Positions 39,532 through 48,408 of a stretch of 64,000 nt of DNA are shown here, one piece after another (position 1 is the first letter of the stretch; the number at the start of each line of letters is the position of its first letter). Both the position numbers and the translations under genes were made by a program. The notes under the pieces are model-generated. The model worked only from the letters and a program-made list of their open reading frames with translations. It did not search any database and was not told where the DNA came from. The DNA comes from Bacillota bacterium (lineage in GTDB: Bacteria > Bacillota > Bacilli > Paenibacillales > Paenibacillaceae): positions 62,001 to 126,000 of the forward strand of contig JAEWAQ010000003.1 of NCBI GenBank assembly GCA_023391635.1, given 5' to 3'.

Positions 39532-40557
39532 ATGAAAACACAATATTTCAAATTACGCATTCGCACGACCAAGGCGGCGATGACGACGTTCGCCCTTTTC
39601 ATCACCGCTGTACTTCTGTTGACCGGTTGCGGGAGAGGGAGCGATGCGCCGGTTACGGGCAAAGTCAACGTCGTGACGACGTTCTATCCGCTGTATTTCC
39701 TGGCCGAGCAGATCGGAGGAGAGGACGCGCACGTCGCCAATCTCGTTCCCGTCGGCGTTGAGCCGCATGATTGGACGCCCAAGAGCCGGGATTTGCGCAT
39801 CGCCTCGGATGCCCAATTGTTCATTTATAACGGCGCAGGGCTGGAAGGCTGGACGGATTCCTTCCTGAAAGGCATCGCGTCAGATTCGCAGTTGATAAAA
39901 GTGGAAGCAAGCCGCGGGATTGCGTTGATTGAAGGCAGCGATACGGAAGACGACCACGACCACGGCTCCACTGAGGAAGACGAGCATGACCATGGCGATT
40001 CCGCGGCGGAAGGGAAGCACGACCATGGCGGCACTGATCCGCATACTTGGGTAAGTCCCGTATCCATCCTGGCGATGGCCGGCAACATTAGAGATGCCTT
40101 CGTGGCAGTTGACCCTGAACATCAATCGGCATACGAGAGCCGATACAAGGCGCTTGCGGACCGATTGACCGCAGTGAATGAAGCCTACAGATCAGCCCTT
40201 GCACCGCACGCCGGCAAGGACATCGTCGTCTCGCACCAGGCTTTCGCTTATCTGTGCAGGGACTATGACCTTCATCAAACCGCAATCATGGGCTTGTCGC
40301 CGGAAGCCGAACCGCGGTCGCAGGATATATTGCGCATCATCAAATTCATCAAGGAACATCAGATCAAGTATATTTTTTTCGAGCAACTGGCTTCCGGCAA
40401 CCTTGCCGAGACGATCGCAGGGGATACCGGAGCGAAGACGCTAGTGCTGAATCCGATCGAAGGATTGACGCAAGAGCAGGAACGCGCGGGAGAAGATTTG
40501 ATCAGCTTGTTGAACGCCAATTTGCAAAACTTGCTGATCGCATTGGAAACCTATTAG
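39532..40557 (+). CDS. znuA: zinc ABC transporter substrate-binding lipoprotein
   Basis: 341 residues. Lipoprotein signal LLLTGCGRGS (Cys near residue 34), then VNVVTTFYPLYFLAEQIGG, the first metal His in GVEPHDWTP, and a His/Asp-rich loop with repeated DHDHG-type motifs (about 130-180), followed by DPHTWVSP, SHQAFAYLC and a C-terminal KTLVLNPIEGLT. The His-rich loop is typical of zinc-specific members such as ZnuA/AdcA and argues against manganese. First gene of znuA-znuC-znuB under a Zur box. ATG after GGGAG. Confidence 0.92.
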   Translation: MKTQYFKLRIRTTKAAMTTFALFITAVLLLTGCGRGSDAPVTGKVNVVTTFYPLYFLAEQIGGEDAHVANLVPVGVEPHDWTPKSRDLRIASDAQLFIYNGAGLEGWTDSFLKGIASDSQLIKVEASRGIALIEGSDTEDDHDHGSTEEDEHDHGDSAAEGKHDHGGTDPHTWVSPVSILAMAGNIRDAFVAVDPEHQSAYESRYKALADRLTAVNEAYRSALAPHAGKDIVVSHQAFAYLCRDYDLHQTAIMGLSPEAEPRSQDILRIIKFIKEHQIKYIFFEQLASGNLAETIAGDTGAKTLVLNPIEGLTQEQERAGEDLISLLNANLQNLLIALETY

Positions 40558-40618
40558 AATAGAAGAATGCGGTCGTACGAGCCGCATTGTTATCGCAAGA
40601 ACCGGAAGGAGGGGCAAC

Positions 40619-41389
40619 ATGATGAACCGTGCATCCGTTCCCGCGCCCGATTGCCATCGCGACATCGTCCGGTTGGACGGAGTGTCTTATGCTTACGGTT
40701 CGAAGCCGGTGCTCCAGGACTTGTCCTTCGCCGTGCATGAGCGCGACTTCGTCGGCCTCATCGGCGCCAACGGCGCGGGCAAGACGACGCTCTTGCGGCT
40801 CGTCGTCGGCCTGCTCAAGCCGGATGCGGGGCAAATTTCTTTGTTCGGTACGCCCGCCGATAAGTTCAAGGATCGGCATCTGATCGGTTACGTGCCGCAG
40901 CGCAGCCAATTCAACCCGCTGTTTCCCGCGACGGTGCGCGAAGTCGTCCTGTCCGGGCTGTTCGGCCGCCGAAAGCTGTTTCGCCGCGTGAGCCGTCAAG
41001 AGCAATTGCAATGCGACGACGCGCTCCGGACGATGAATATCGAGGATTTGTCGGGCAAGCTGATCGGCGCGCTGTCCGGCGGCCAGCAGCAGCGCGTCTT
41101 TCTCGCGCGGGCATTGATCAGCAGTCCCAAGCTGCTCATCCTCGACGAACCGCTCTCCGGCATTGACGCCGAAACGCAGTCGAATTTTTTTCAATTGATC
41201 AAGCACATGCACCAGAAGCACGATATGACGTTCCTGATGGTATCGCACGACATGGAGATGGTTCGATCCTATCTGGGTCAGGAGCCGAAGGAGTCGAGCG
41301 GCAAGCTGAATTTCTACGTCCGCCATTCCCATGACGCGGAAGATTGCGCCGAGACGGACTTGATTCATACGTTGCGGAAAGAAGGTTAG
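40619..41389 (+). CDS. znuC: zinc ABC transporter ATP-binding protein
   Basis: 256 residues. Walker A GANGAGKTTL, Q-loop GYVPQRSQFNPLFPATV, signature LSGGQQQRVFLARAL, Walker B LLILDEPLSGID and switch His in MVSHD. The pattern is that of metal-type (ZnuC/MntB) ATPases. GGAAGGAGG precedes two adjacent Met codons (40619 or 40622). It energises uptake through ZnuB. Six bases separate it from znuB. Confidence 0.93.
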   Translation: MMNRASVPAPDCHRDIVRLDGVSYAYGSKPVLQDLSFAVHERDFVGLIGANGAGKTTLLRLVVGLLKPDAGQISLFGTPADKFKDRHLIGYVPQRSQFNPLFPATVREVVLSGLFGRRKLFRRVSRQEQLQCDDALRTMNIEDLSGKLIGALSGGQQQRVFLARALISSPKLLILDEPLSGIDAETQSNFFQLIKHMHQKHDMTFLMVSHDMEMVRSYLGQEPKESSGKLNFYVRHSHDAEDCAETDLIHTLRKEG

Positions 41390-41395
41390 CTCCCG

Positions 41396-42202
41396 TTGGA
41401 TTTGATCACGGCTGAATTTTTTCTCCGCGCGCTGGCCGGCGGCGTCCTGATCGCGATCACGGCTCCGCTCATGGGACTGTTCCTCGTTCTGCGGCGCCTG
41501 GCGATGATCGGGGACACACTGTCCCACGTGAGCATCGCGGGCGTCGCGCTAGGGTTCCTGCTCGGCGTCTATCCGGTGGCGGTCGGCTTGCTGTTCGCCA
41601 TTGTCGCGTCGTTCGGGATCGAGAAGTTGAGGCGCACTTATCGGACCTATGCCGAATTGTCCATTGCCATCATCATGTCGGGCGGCATCGCGCTCGCTTC
41701 GATCTTCTTCACTTCCGGCATGGGATTCAATGTGAATGTGAACGCCTACCTGTTCGGCAGTATCTATACGCTGAATGGGACCGATCTGATCGTCATCGCC
41801 GCGGTAACCGTCGTCGTGCTGGCCGTCATGCTGCTTCATCGCAAAGAGCTGTTCCTGCTCGCCTTCGACGAGGACGCGGCAGCGGTGAGCGGCTTGCCGG
41901 TCCGCTATTTCAATATTCTGATCAGCATCCTGACCGCGCTCGTCATCAGCGCCGCGATCAAGATCGTCGGCGCGCTGCTCGTCTCCGCATTGCTGACCGT
42001 TCCGGCTGCTTGCAGTCTCGTGCTCGCGCGAAGCTTCCGCAAATCGATCTTCATCGTCGTGACGGTAGGAGAAATCGCTGTCGTCGCCGGGTTATGGATC
42101 GCGGGCATCTGGAACTTGGCCCCGGGCGGCACGGTCGTGCTGCTGCTGATCGCCATGCTGGTCTTGTCGCTGACAGTCCGTTCGCGCATCGCTCGCGCAT
42201 GA
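41396..42202 (+). CDS. znuB: zinc ABC transporter permease
   Basis: 268 residues with about eight hydrophobic segments. FLVLRRLAMIGDTLSHVSIAG near the N-terminus, here only in part (RRLAMIGDTLSHVSIAG), and a DEDAAAVSGLPV segment are conserved in ZnuB/MntC-type permeases (ABC-3 family). TTG 41396 after AAGG is the likely start. Forms the channel with ZnuC; substrate zinc inferred from ZnuA's His loop and the Zur box. Confidence 0.92.
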   Translation: MDLITAEFFLRALAGGVLIAITAPLMGLFLVLRRLAMIGDTLSHVSIAGVALGFLLGVYPVAVGLLFAIVASFGIEKLRRTYRTYAELSIAIIMSGGIALASIFFTSGMGFNVNVNAYLFGSIYTLNGTDLIVIAAVTVVVLAVMLLHRKELFLLAFDEDAAAVSGLPVRYFNILISILTALVISAAIKIVGALLVSALLTVPAACSLVLARSFRKSIFIVVTVGEIAVVAGLWIAGIWNLAPGGTVVLLLIAMLVLSLTVRSRIARA

Positions 42203-42218
42203 GAGGAGGAAACGCCCG

Positions 42219-42929
42219 ATGGCCGACCTGAACGTGGGCATTGCTTTCGCCGCAGGAATCGCATCTTTCATCTCGCCTTGCTGTCTGCCTTTGTATCCGT
42301 CTTACCTGTCCTATATAACCGGCATTTCCGTCACCCAGATCAAGACGGATACGAGCCGGGAAGTCCGCTTGCGCACGATGTCCCATACGTTTTTCTTCAT
42401 TCTGGGCTTCTCCGCGGTGTTCTTCGCACTCGGCTACGGCGCGAACGCGTTCGCGGATTTATTCAGGGAATACCAGGATCTGATCCGTCAGATCTCAGCC
42501 ATTCTGATCGTGCTCATGGGGCTGTTCCTGATGGGCATCTTCCAGCCGCAAATGCTCATGAAGGAGCGCAAATTCGACGTTTCCACCAGGCCAGCCGGTT
42601 ACCTCGGATCTTTCATTTTCGGAATCGGCTTCTCGGCCGGATGGTCGCCCTGCATCGGACCGATCCTGTCGTCGATTTTACTATTGGCGGCCAGCGAGCC
42701 GGGCGCTTGGGCAGGCCTGACGACCGCCTACTCACTGGGCTTTGCCGTGCCGTTCTTCATCCTGGCGTTCTTCATCGGCTCCACGCGTTGGATTCTCAAA
42801 TATTCGAACCTCATGATGAAGATCGGAGGCGCCCTGATGATCCTCATGGGCGTACTGCTGTTCACGGACAGGATGATCGTGATCACAATCTGGCTGCAAG
42901 GGATTACACCGGAATGGCTGAAGTTCTGA
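42219..42929 (+). CDS. ccdA: cytochrome c biogenesis protein CcdA
   Basis: 236 residues with six membrane segments. The two redox cysteines are in FISPCCLPLYPSYLSYI and GWSPCIGPIL. CcdA passes electrons from cytosolic thioredoxin to extracytoplasmic thiol proteins for cytochrome c maturation or, in spore formers, for the spore thiol-disulfide protein StoA. GAGAGGAGG precedes the ATG, 16 bases after znuB. No resBC genes are near, so the partner is unknown. Confidence 0.93.
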   Translation: MADLNVGIAFAAGIASFISPCCLPLYPSYLSYITGISVTQIKTDTSREVRLRTMSHTFFFILGFSAVFFALGYGANAFADLFREYQDLIRQISAILIVLMGLFLMGIFQPQMLMKERKFDVSTRPAGYLGSFIFGIGFSAGWSPCIGPILSSILLLAASEPGAWAGLTTAYSLGFAVPFFILAFFIGSTRWILKYSNLMMKIGGALMILMGVLLFTDRMIVITIWLQGITPEWLKF

Positions 42930-43037
42930 GGCGGAAGGCCTGGCAAACGCGGGCCTGTTCGCAGGGAAGACTTGCCCGCCTTGGCCGCCGCGGTGTATGA
43001 TACATAAGCAAGGGACCGAGCGGAAGGGGGATTCGGC

Positions 43038-43460
43038 GTGCCGACTCCGAGTATGGAAGATTATTTGGAGCGGATTTACCGGCTGATAGACGAGAAGGGC
43101 TATGCCCGCGTCTCGGATATCGCCGAAGGCCTGGAGGTGCATCCTTCCTCGGTGACGAAGATGATTCAGAAGCTGGACAAGGATAATTATCTCGTCTATG
43201 AGAAGTATCGCGGCCTGATTCTGACGAATAAGGGCAAGCGGATGGGCAAGCGACTCGTCGATCGCCACCATTTGCTGGAGACGTTCCTGGCGACGATCGG
43301 CGTACAGGAAGAGAACATCTACCGCGACGTGGAAGGGATCGAGCATCATCTGAGCTGGGATTCGATCACCTGCATCGAGACGCTCGTCGAGTATTTCAGC
43401 AGGGACGAATCGCGAGGCATCGAATTGCAGCGCATTCGCTCCGAATTGGATAATGAATAA
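43038..43460 (+). CDS. mntR: manganese transport regulator MntR (DtxR family)
   Basis: 140 residues from GTG 43038 after GGAAGGGGG. PTPSMEDYLERIYRLIDEKG-type start, winged helix (VSDIAEGLEVHPSSVTKMIQ), metal residues in DRHHLLETFL and EGIEHHLSW. These match Bacillus MntR closely, including length and lack of the SH3 domain. It should repress manganese uptake genes under Mn(II). No manganese transporter is next to it in the window. A terminator follows. Confidence 0.93.
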   Translation: MPTPSMEDYLERIYRLIDEKGYARVSDIAEGLEVHPSSVTKMIQKLDKDNYLVYEKYRGLILTNKGKRMGKRLVDRHHLLETFLATIGVQEENIYRDVEGIEHHLSWDSITCIETLVEYFSRDESRGIELQRIRSELDNE

Positions 43461-43462
43461 TC

Positions 43463-43503
43463 GGAAGGCTCCCGCGGCGCAAGCAGACGGGGGCCTTCTT
43501 CCT
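43463..43503 (+). terminator. terminator after mntR
   Basis: AAGGCtCCCG (about 43465-43474) pairs with CGGGGGCCTT (43488-43497), followed by CTTCTTCC. Stem interrupted by one mismatch; T-run moderate. Confidence 0.65.
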
Positions 43504-43647
43504 GTAATCGGGAGTTTGCCCAAGCAAACTCTCGCCGCTCTGCGCGTAAAGCCGCATCCACCGCCATACAGCACCTGGTCTGAAAGGACGTCAGCCCCGC
43601 ATAGGATGGAGAAGGGAAACCGGATCGACACGGCGGGAGGCGAAGCG

Positions 43648-44619
43648 ATGGAGAAGACGCTGGTGAATGCGGTGTTCGAAGGCGGCGGCGTGAAGGGCAT
43701 TTCGCTGGCGGGGGCAGTGCGGGCGGCCGAGCTGAATGGCGTCCGCTTCCATCGGGTGGCCGGCACCTCGTCGGGCAGCATCGTGGCCGCGCTGCTGGCA
43801 ACCGGTTACAACGCAGCGGAGATGAAAGAGATCATCGAAACGACGCCATTCCGCTCCTTCATGCAGAGGGCGCCGATCTTCAATATGCAAATTGTCGGGC
43901 CCGCGCTGCGATTGTTGTTGAAAAAAGGGCTTTACGCGGGCAATGCGTTGGAACAGTGGATTTCGGGACTTCTGGCCGCCAAGGGCGTGCGCGTGTTCGG
44001 CGATTTGCCGAAGGACAAAGTCCGCATTATCGCTTCCGACATCACGAACGGCAAATTGCTCGTGCTGCCGGACGATATCGCCGAATACGGCATCGATCCG
44101 GCCCGGTTCCCGGTTGCGCGGGCGATTCGCATGAGCACGAGCATCCCGTATTTTTTCGATCCGGTCGTGTTGCGTCAACCGCTGCGCGCGCGCAAAGCTT
44201 CGGATGAGACCAAACAAGGGGTTAAATTTTCCTACGTGGTGGACGGCGGGCTGCTCAGCAATTTTCCGTTGTGGCTATTCGAGAGCGAAGCGGCGGAGGC
44301 GAATCCGATTCCCGTCATCGGCTTTCAGATGGTCGGGAAGACGGAAACGAAGCGGCACCGGATATCCGGACCGTTCACGATGTTCCAGGCGATGTTCGAA
44401 ACGATGCTCGGCGCTCATGACGAACGATACATCGAGGAGCAGAAGTGGGTGCGGACGATCCGCATTCCGACGATGGGCGTCGGCACGACCCAGTTCGACT
44501 TGAAACCGGAGCAGAGTGCGAGCCTCTATGAAGCGGGACTGGCGGCCGGCCAGAAGTTTTTCAAGCAATGGGATTGCCATACGGGCAAACGAAGAACGAG
44601 CATCCAGCCGAAAATATAA
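43648..44619 (+). CDS. patatin-like phospholipase
   Basis: 323 residues. Oxyanion motif FEGGGVKGISLAGA, nucleophile Ser in GTSSGSIVAALL, and the catalytic Asp in VVDGGLLSNFPLW. These are all patatin motifs. It is a cytosolic acyl hydrolase, related to RssA/YlbK types in bacteria; its lipid substrate is unknown. ATG 43648 follows GGGAGGCG; the frame is open to 43453 but without a better site. Stands alone between two terminators. Confidence 0.88.
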   Translation: MEKTLVNAVFEGGGVKGISLAGAVRAAELNGVRFHRVAGTSSGSIVAALLATGYNAAEMKEIIETTPFRSFMQRAPIFNMQIVGPALRLLLKKGLYAGNALEQWISGLLAAKGVRVFGDLPKDKVRIIASDITNGKLLVLPDDIAEYGIDPARFPVARAIRMSTSIPYFFDPVVLRQPLRARKASDETKQGVKFSYVVDGGLLSNFPLWLFESEAAEANPIPVIGFQMVGKTETKRHRISGPFTMFQAMFETMLGAHDERYIEEQKWVRTIRIPTMGVGTTQFDLKPEQSASLYEAGLAAGQKFFKQWDCHTGKRRTSIQPKI

Positions 44620-44689
44620 TCCCGACAAGCCGGAAACTGTGTGGAAAGCTTGTATGGCATGTCGAATTCGAATAGGCACGGGAATGAGA

Positions 44690-44733
44690 AAACCGCCTCT
44701 TCACAGCCGGTTGCTGCGATGGGAGGCGGTTTT
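44690..44733. terminator. bidirectional terminator between patatin and minus strand genes
   Basis: AAACCGCCTC (44690-44699) pairs with GAGGCGGTTT (44723-44732), with A-run on one side and T-run on the other, between two converging genes. Confidence 0.8.
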
Positions 44734-44742
44734 CTCGTGTTT

Positions 44743-45045
44743 CTAGTGGTACCGCGGCGTATCGTCGTCATCCTTGTTCTTGCTGCCCTCGATGACCCGG
44801 AACGGCATCGTCTGACGCTTCGCCTTCTCCGGTGGTCGGCGCATCTGACGGGGAGGCGCTTGACGGTGGCTCGACCTGCGGCCGCCGATCTTGCGTTTCT
44901 GCATGACGTAATATGCGACGAACAAGACGGCGATAATCGCGATCGGGATCGCCAAGGAATAGAGTATCGATTCGAATTGCGTCGCGAAACCGAGCACGGC
45001 AAGCGGCAACAGGACGTAAAACATCGGATGGAAACGGCTTTGCAC
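44743..45045 (-). CDS. small membrane protein with charged tail
   Basis: 100 residues. Two hydrophobic segments (MFYVLLPLAVLGFA, LYSLAIPIAIIAVLFVAYYV), then a strongly basic stretch (KRKIGGRRSSHRQAPPRQMRR) and an acidic end (KDDDDTP). AAGGAGGAA lies before the ATG on the minus strand. It is 28 bases after yqhQ and probably in its transcript. Not assigned to a family. Confidence 0.7.
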   Translation of the reverse strand: MQSRFHPMFYVLLPLAVLGFATQFESILYSLAIPIAIIAVLFVAYYVMQKRKIGGRRSSHRQAPPRQMRRPPEKAKRQTMPFRVIEGSKNKDDDDTPRYH

Positions 45046-45073
45046 GGGCTGTTCCTCCTTCGCGGATCGGATG

Positions 45074-46009
45074 TTAAATCGGCTTCACCTGTTGATCCAA
45101 TTCCCTCATGCGGTTGAATGAAGCGATCGATACGGCAACTTGGTCGTCATTCGGTTCTTTCGTTGTCAGCAATTGCAGCCACAAGCCGGGATAACCGAGC
45201 CAGCGCAGCACCGGAATATCGCGCACCGCATTGGTCGCCCTCAGCACTTCATAGGATACGCCGAGTACGACAGGCAGGAGAAGAATCCGCAGGATCAATC
45301 TTTCCGCCATCGAGTCCCAAGTGAAGAACGAATAGATGATGACGCCTACGATGACGGTGAAAATGATGAAGCTGCTGCCGCAACGATAGTGCAAGCGGCT
45401 CTGTTTCTGCACGTTCTGCACAGTCAGCTCGTCGCCGGCCTCGAACGCGCTGATCACTTTATGCTCGGCGCCGTGATATTGGAACAAACGTTTGATCATA
45501 GGGGTTTGGGAAATCCCCCACAGGTAGGCGAGCAGCAGAATGATTTTTATAACGCCCTCCAGCAGGTTATGCAGAACGTTGTTATCGAATGCATTTTTGA
45601 AAAGCAATTCCTCGATCGCCGCCGGTACCAGCGTCAGCACGAATTTGCCGAACAGGAACGAGATGACGCCGACGACTGCTACGCCCAGAATCATGCCAAG
45701 GTTCCACGTTTCCTTCTTCGGCTCCGCGGGCTTCTCCCCGGACTCGTCTTCGTCCTCCGCGTACGCTTCGGCGGAATAGGTCAAGTGCTGGGAGCCTTTG
45801 GCGGCCGATTCGATGATGCCGACGATGCCGCGGACGAACGGTATTTTCTTCAATGTCCGGACGAAGGCGGAAGAAGCTTTCTTCGGGACTTCATAGAACG
45901 TGATCTCTTGATTTTTGCGCCTGACGGCCGTTACGTTCACGTTCCGCCCGGCGAACATGACGCCTTCGATGACAGCCTGTCCGCCGTATACGGCGGTTGT
46001 CTGTGACAT
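45074..46009 (-). CDS. yqhQ: DUF1385 membrane protein YqhQ
   Basis: 311 residues. YGGQAVIEGVMFAGRN at the N-terminus and the QYHGAEHKVISAFEAGDELT motif, with two membrane segments before and two after, define DUF1385. Located next to yqhR and aroQ as in B. subtilis. Some members are linked to rho-independent control of envelope or ribosomal functions, but no role is established. ATG 46009 after AGGTGAG is favoured over ATG 46039. Confidence 0.9.
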   Translation of the reverse strand: MSQTTAVYGGQAVIEGVMFAGRNVNVTAVRRKNQEITFYEVPKKASSAFVRTLKKIPFVRGIVGIIESAAKGSQHLTYSAEAYAEDEDESGEKPAEPKKETWNLGMILGVAVVGVISFLFGKFVLTLVPAAIEELLFKNAFDNNVLHNLLEGVIKIILLLAYLWGISQTPMIKRLFQYHGAEHKVISAFEAGDELTVQNVQKQSRLHYRCGSSFIIFTVIVGVIIYSFFTWDSMAERLILRILLLPVVLGVSYEVLRATNAVRDIPVLRWLGYPGLWLQLLTTKEPNDDQVAVSIASFNRMRELDQQVKPI

Positions 46010-46172
46010 ATCGCTCACCTGCTTTGCATTGTGTATCATTATTTTACAAGATTGAGAAGGAGATTGCTACTGGAACCGCAGCCCGTACAAGCGGCGGAGA
46101 ACGAGTAAGGGCGGCGCTAGCGGGAAAGTCTAACGGGGGAAAGGAAATGGCTGGGGAGAAAGGGGGAGCCGC

Positions 46173-46694
46173 ATGCCGAACGGAGAAGGCAAACGATCTG
46201 CGGAAAAACAGACAGGCTTCGGAACGGAAAATACGAATCCGGCTGTGTATTGCTTGAAAATCGGGAGCGCCGCTGGCGTGATCTGGGGACTGATTCGCTG
46301 GCTGGCGGTTGCCATGAATTTGACGAAGGTGCCTCAGGCGTTCCTGATCGATCCTTGGGTGAAGCGCAGCGCGCTTACCTACGGGTATTGGCAGATTGCC
46401 GGCTTCACCGCGTTCATCCTGATGTCCATCGCTGCCGCTTATGTGTATTACGGCATGCTTCGGGCTTTTCGCGGCCCGGTGCCGGGCTTGATATTCGGCG
46501 TTGCCTGGTGGGCGGCTTTCTATGCAGCGGCGGGTCCGCTGGTCGGCGCGATTCCTCCGCTCGGTACAATCGGTTGGAACAGCCTGTTGACGGATCTGTG
46601 CCTATTCGTCATATGGGGGTTGTTCATCGGGTACAGCATCGCATTCGAGTTCCACCAGGAAGCCAAGCGCGAGCCGGAAGCTTCCCCGGCATAA
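46173..46694 (+). CDS. yqhR: conserved membrane protein YqhR
   Basis: 173 residues with four hydrophobic segments. GVIWGLIRWLAVAMNLTKVP, FLIDPWVKRS, GLIFGVAWWAAFY and PPLGTIGWNSLLTDLCL are YqhR features. Function unknown; found throughout Bacillales between yqhQ and aroQ, as here. AAGGGGGAG precedes the ATG. Divergent from yqhQ. Confidence 0.9.
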   Translation: MPNGEGKRSAEKQTGFGTENTNPAVYCLKIGSAAGVIWGLIRWLAVAMNLTKVPQAFLIDPWVKRSALTYGYWQIAGFTAFILMSIAAAYVYYGMLRAFRGPVPGLIFGVAWWAAFYAAAGPLVGAIPPLGTIGWNSLLTDLCLFVIWGLFIGYSIAFEFHQEAKREPEASPA

Positions 46695-46847
46695 AGGGGC
46701 GGTGCGCAAATTCGCAAAATAACGGGCTTGTATCTTTTTTTCGCGATCGTCGCTGTGTTACAATTTTCCTGAACGATTTCAGATCGGCTCGGGCAGCGGC
46801 CGTCACGGCCCGCCGCGCCGGCCGGCATCGGAGGGGAAGTTGGCGGT

Positions 46848-47300
46848 ATGCCCAGTATTCTAGTGCTGAACGGTCCGAACTTGAACACTCTTGGCATTCG
46901 GGAACCGGGTGTATACGGAAGAGAAACGCTGCAGGATATCGAGAACCGGCTGCGGGAGCACGGGGATCGATTGGGCGCGGAGCTGTCGTTCTTCCAGACG
47001 AATCACGAGGGAGCCATGCTGGACCGGATCCATGCGGCCCATGGCCGTCACGACGGGATCTTGATCAATCCGGGCGCCTGGACGCACACCAGCTACGCGC
47101 TGCGCGACGGCCTCGCCGCGGTCGGGCTGCCGTTCGTGGAAGTGCATCTGTCGAACATTCACAAACGGGAGGCTTTCCGGCACATATCCGTGACGGCAGC
47201 CGTAGCCGTCGGACAGATCGCCGGATTCGGCGGGCTCGGGTATGAGCTTGGATTAACGGCATTGCTCGCGCATCTCAAGGCGCAGGAAGAAGGTGGATGA
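46848..47300 (+). CDS. aroQ: 3-dehydroquinate dehydratase type II
   Basis: 150 residues. LNGPNLNTLGIREPGVYG (with the active-site Tyr in PGVYG), the substrate segment QTNHEGAMLDRIH, INPGAWTHTSYALRD and EVHLSNIHKREAFRH (catalytic His and Arg) are complete. It converts 3-dehydroquinate to 3-dehydroshikimate in the shikimate pathway. GGAGGGGAAG precedes the ATG. Next gene begins at its stop. Confidence 0.95.
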   Translation: MPSILVLNGPNLNTLGIREPGVYGRETLQDIENRLREHGDRLGAELSFFQTNHEGAMLDRIHAAHGRHDGILINPGAWTHTSYALRDGLAAVGLPFVEVHLSNIHKREAFRHISVTAAVAVGQIAGFGGLGYELGLTALLAHLKAQEEGG

Positions 47301-47301
47301 G

Positions 47302-48375
47302 TTGCCGAACGCCAGAGTAAACCGGCTTCGCGAGCGGCTGCCCGAGTCGAAGGACACGGCGATGATCGTCGCCAGCGGCGTGAATCGCCGGTATTTATCC
47401 GGGTTTAGCGGAACGAGCGGCGTATTGCTGTTGTCGGGGGAACGGGCGGCGTTATTGACTGATTTCCGCTACCAGGAACAAGCGCCGCAGCAGGCGATTG
47501 GGTTCGAAGTCGTCATCCATGGCCCCGATATGAAGGCGAAGATCGGCGAAGTGCTGGGCTCGTGGGGTATTTCGCGGCTGCTGTTCGAAGACGGCCATGT
47601 CACGCATGCCGAGCATGCGGCATGGGTCAAGGCGCTGGCGCCGATCGAGCTTGCGCCTGCGGGCGGCATCATCGAAGAGCTCCGGCAGATTAAGGATCCA
47701 GGCGAGCTTGATATCATGCAGGAAGCAGCGGATGTGGCGGATCGGGCGTTTGAGCATGTTCTGGAAATTATCAAGCCCGGCGTCTCCGAAATGGACGTTG
47801 CAGCGGAGCTCGAGATGTTCATGCGCAAAGCCGGAGCGTCCGGTCCGTCGTTCGATACGATCGTCGCATCGGGCGAACGTTCGGCGATGCCGCATGGCGT
47901 GGCCAGCACCCGATTGATCGGGTCGGGCGAGTTCGTGACGCTCGATTTCGGCGCCTACTACAAGGGATATTGCTCGGATTTGACCCGCACCGTGTTCGTC
48001 GGCGAGCCGACGGACAAGCATCGGGAAATTTACGGGATCGTCAAGGAAGCGCAAGCCTATGCGCTTGAGCATCTGAAGCCCGGCATGACGGGGCGCGAGG
48101 GAGACGCCTTGACGAGAGATATCATCGCAAGGTATGGTTATGGAGACAATTTTGGCCACGGGACAGGCCACGGACTCGGGATGGACATCCATGAGTCGCC
48201 GCGGCTGTCCGCGACCTGCGACACCGTGCTTCAACCGGGCATGGTCGTGACCGTCGAACCCGGCATTTACCTTCCCGGCTTCGGAGGGGTAAGGATCGAA
48301 GACGACGTCGTCATGACCGATACCGGCATTCAAATTCTTACACGCTCCTCCAAAGAACTTATTCTATTGTCGTAG
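47302..48375 (+). CDS. papA: Xaa-Pro aminopeptidase family protein (PapA/YqhT)
   Basis: About 357 residues. N-terminal creatinase-like domain (about 1-125) and M24 pita-bread domain with metal ligands Asp in TLDFGAYYKGYCSDLTRT, His in GHGTGHGLGMDIHESP, Glu in VTVEPGIYL and Glu in GVRIEDDV. It removes N-terminal residues before proline in peptides. TTG 47302, six bases after AAGGTGG, is favoured; GTG 47293 overlaps aroQ. Always before efp in Bacillales, as here. Confidence 0.9.
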   Translation: MPNARVNRLRERLPESKDTAMIVASGVNRRYLSGFSGTSGVLLLSGERAALLTDFRYQEQAPQQAIGFEVVIHGPDMKAKIGEVLGSWGISRLLFEDGHVTHAEHAAWVKALAPIELAPAGGIIEELRQIKDPGELDIMQEAADVADRAFEHVLEIIKPGVSEMDVAAELEMFMRKAGASGPSFDTIVASGERSAMPHGVASTRLIGSGEFVTLDFGAYYKGYCSDLTRTVFVGEPTDKHREIYGIVKEAQAYALEHLKPGMTGREGDALTRDIIARYGYGDNFGHGTGHGLGMDIHESPRLSATCDTVLQPGMVVTVEPGIYLPGFGGVRIEDDVVMTDTGIQILTRSSKELILLS

Positions 48376-48408
48376 AGGGGCGACGTTTCCACAGGAGGGA
48401 ACAAACGG

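Noticed and set aside
45140..46006. 288-residue open frame on the plus strand
   Set aside because: Opposite the well-supported yqhQ gene; sequence is low in hydrophobic order and has no family features.
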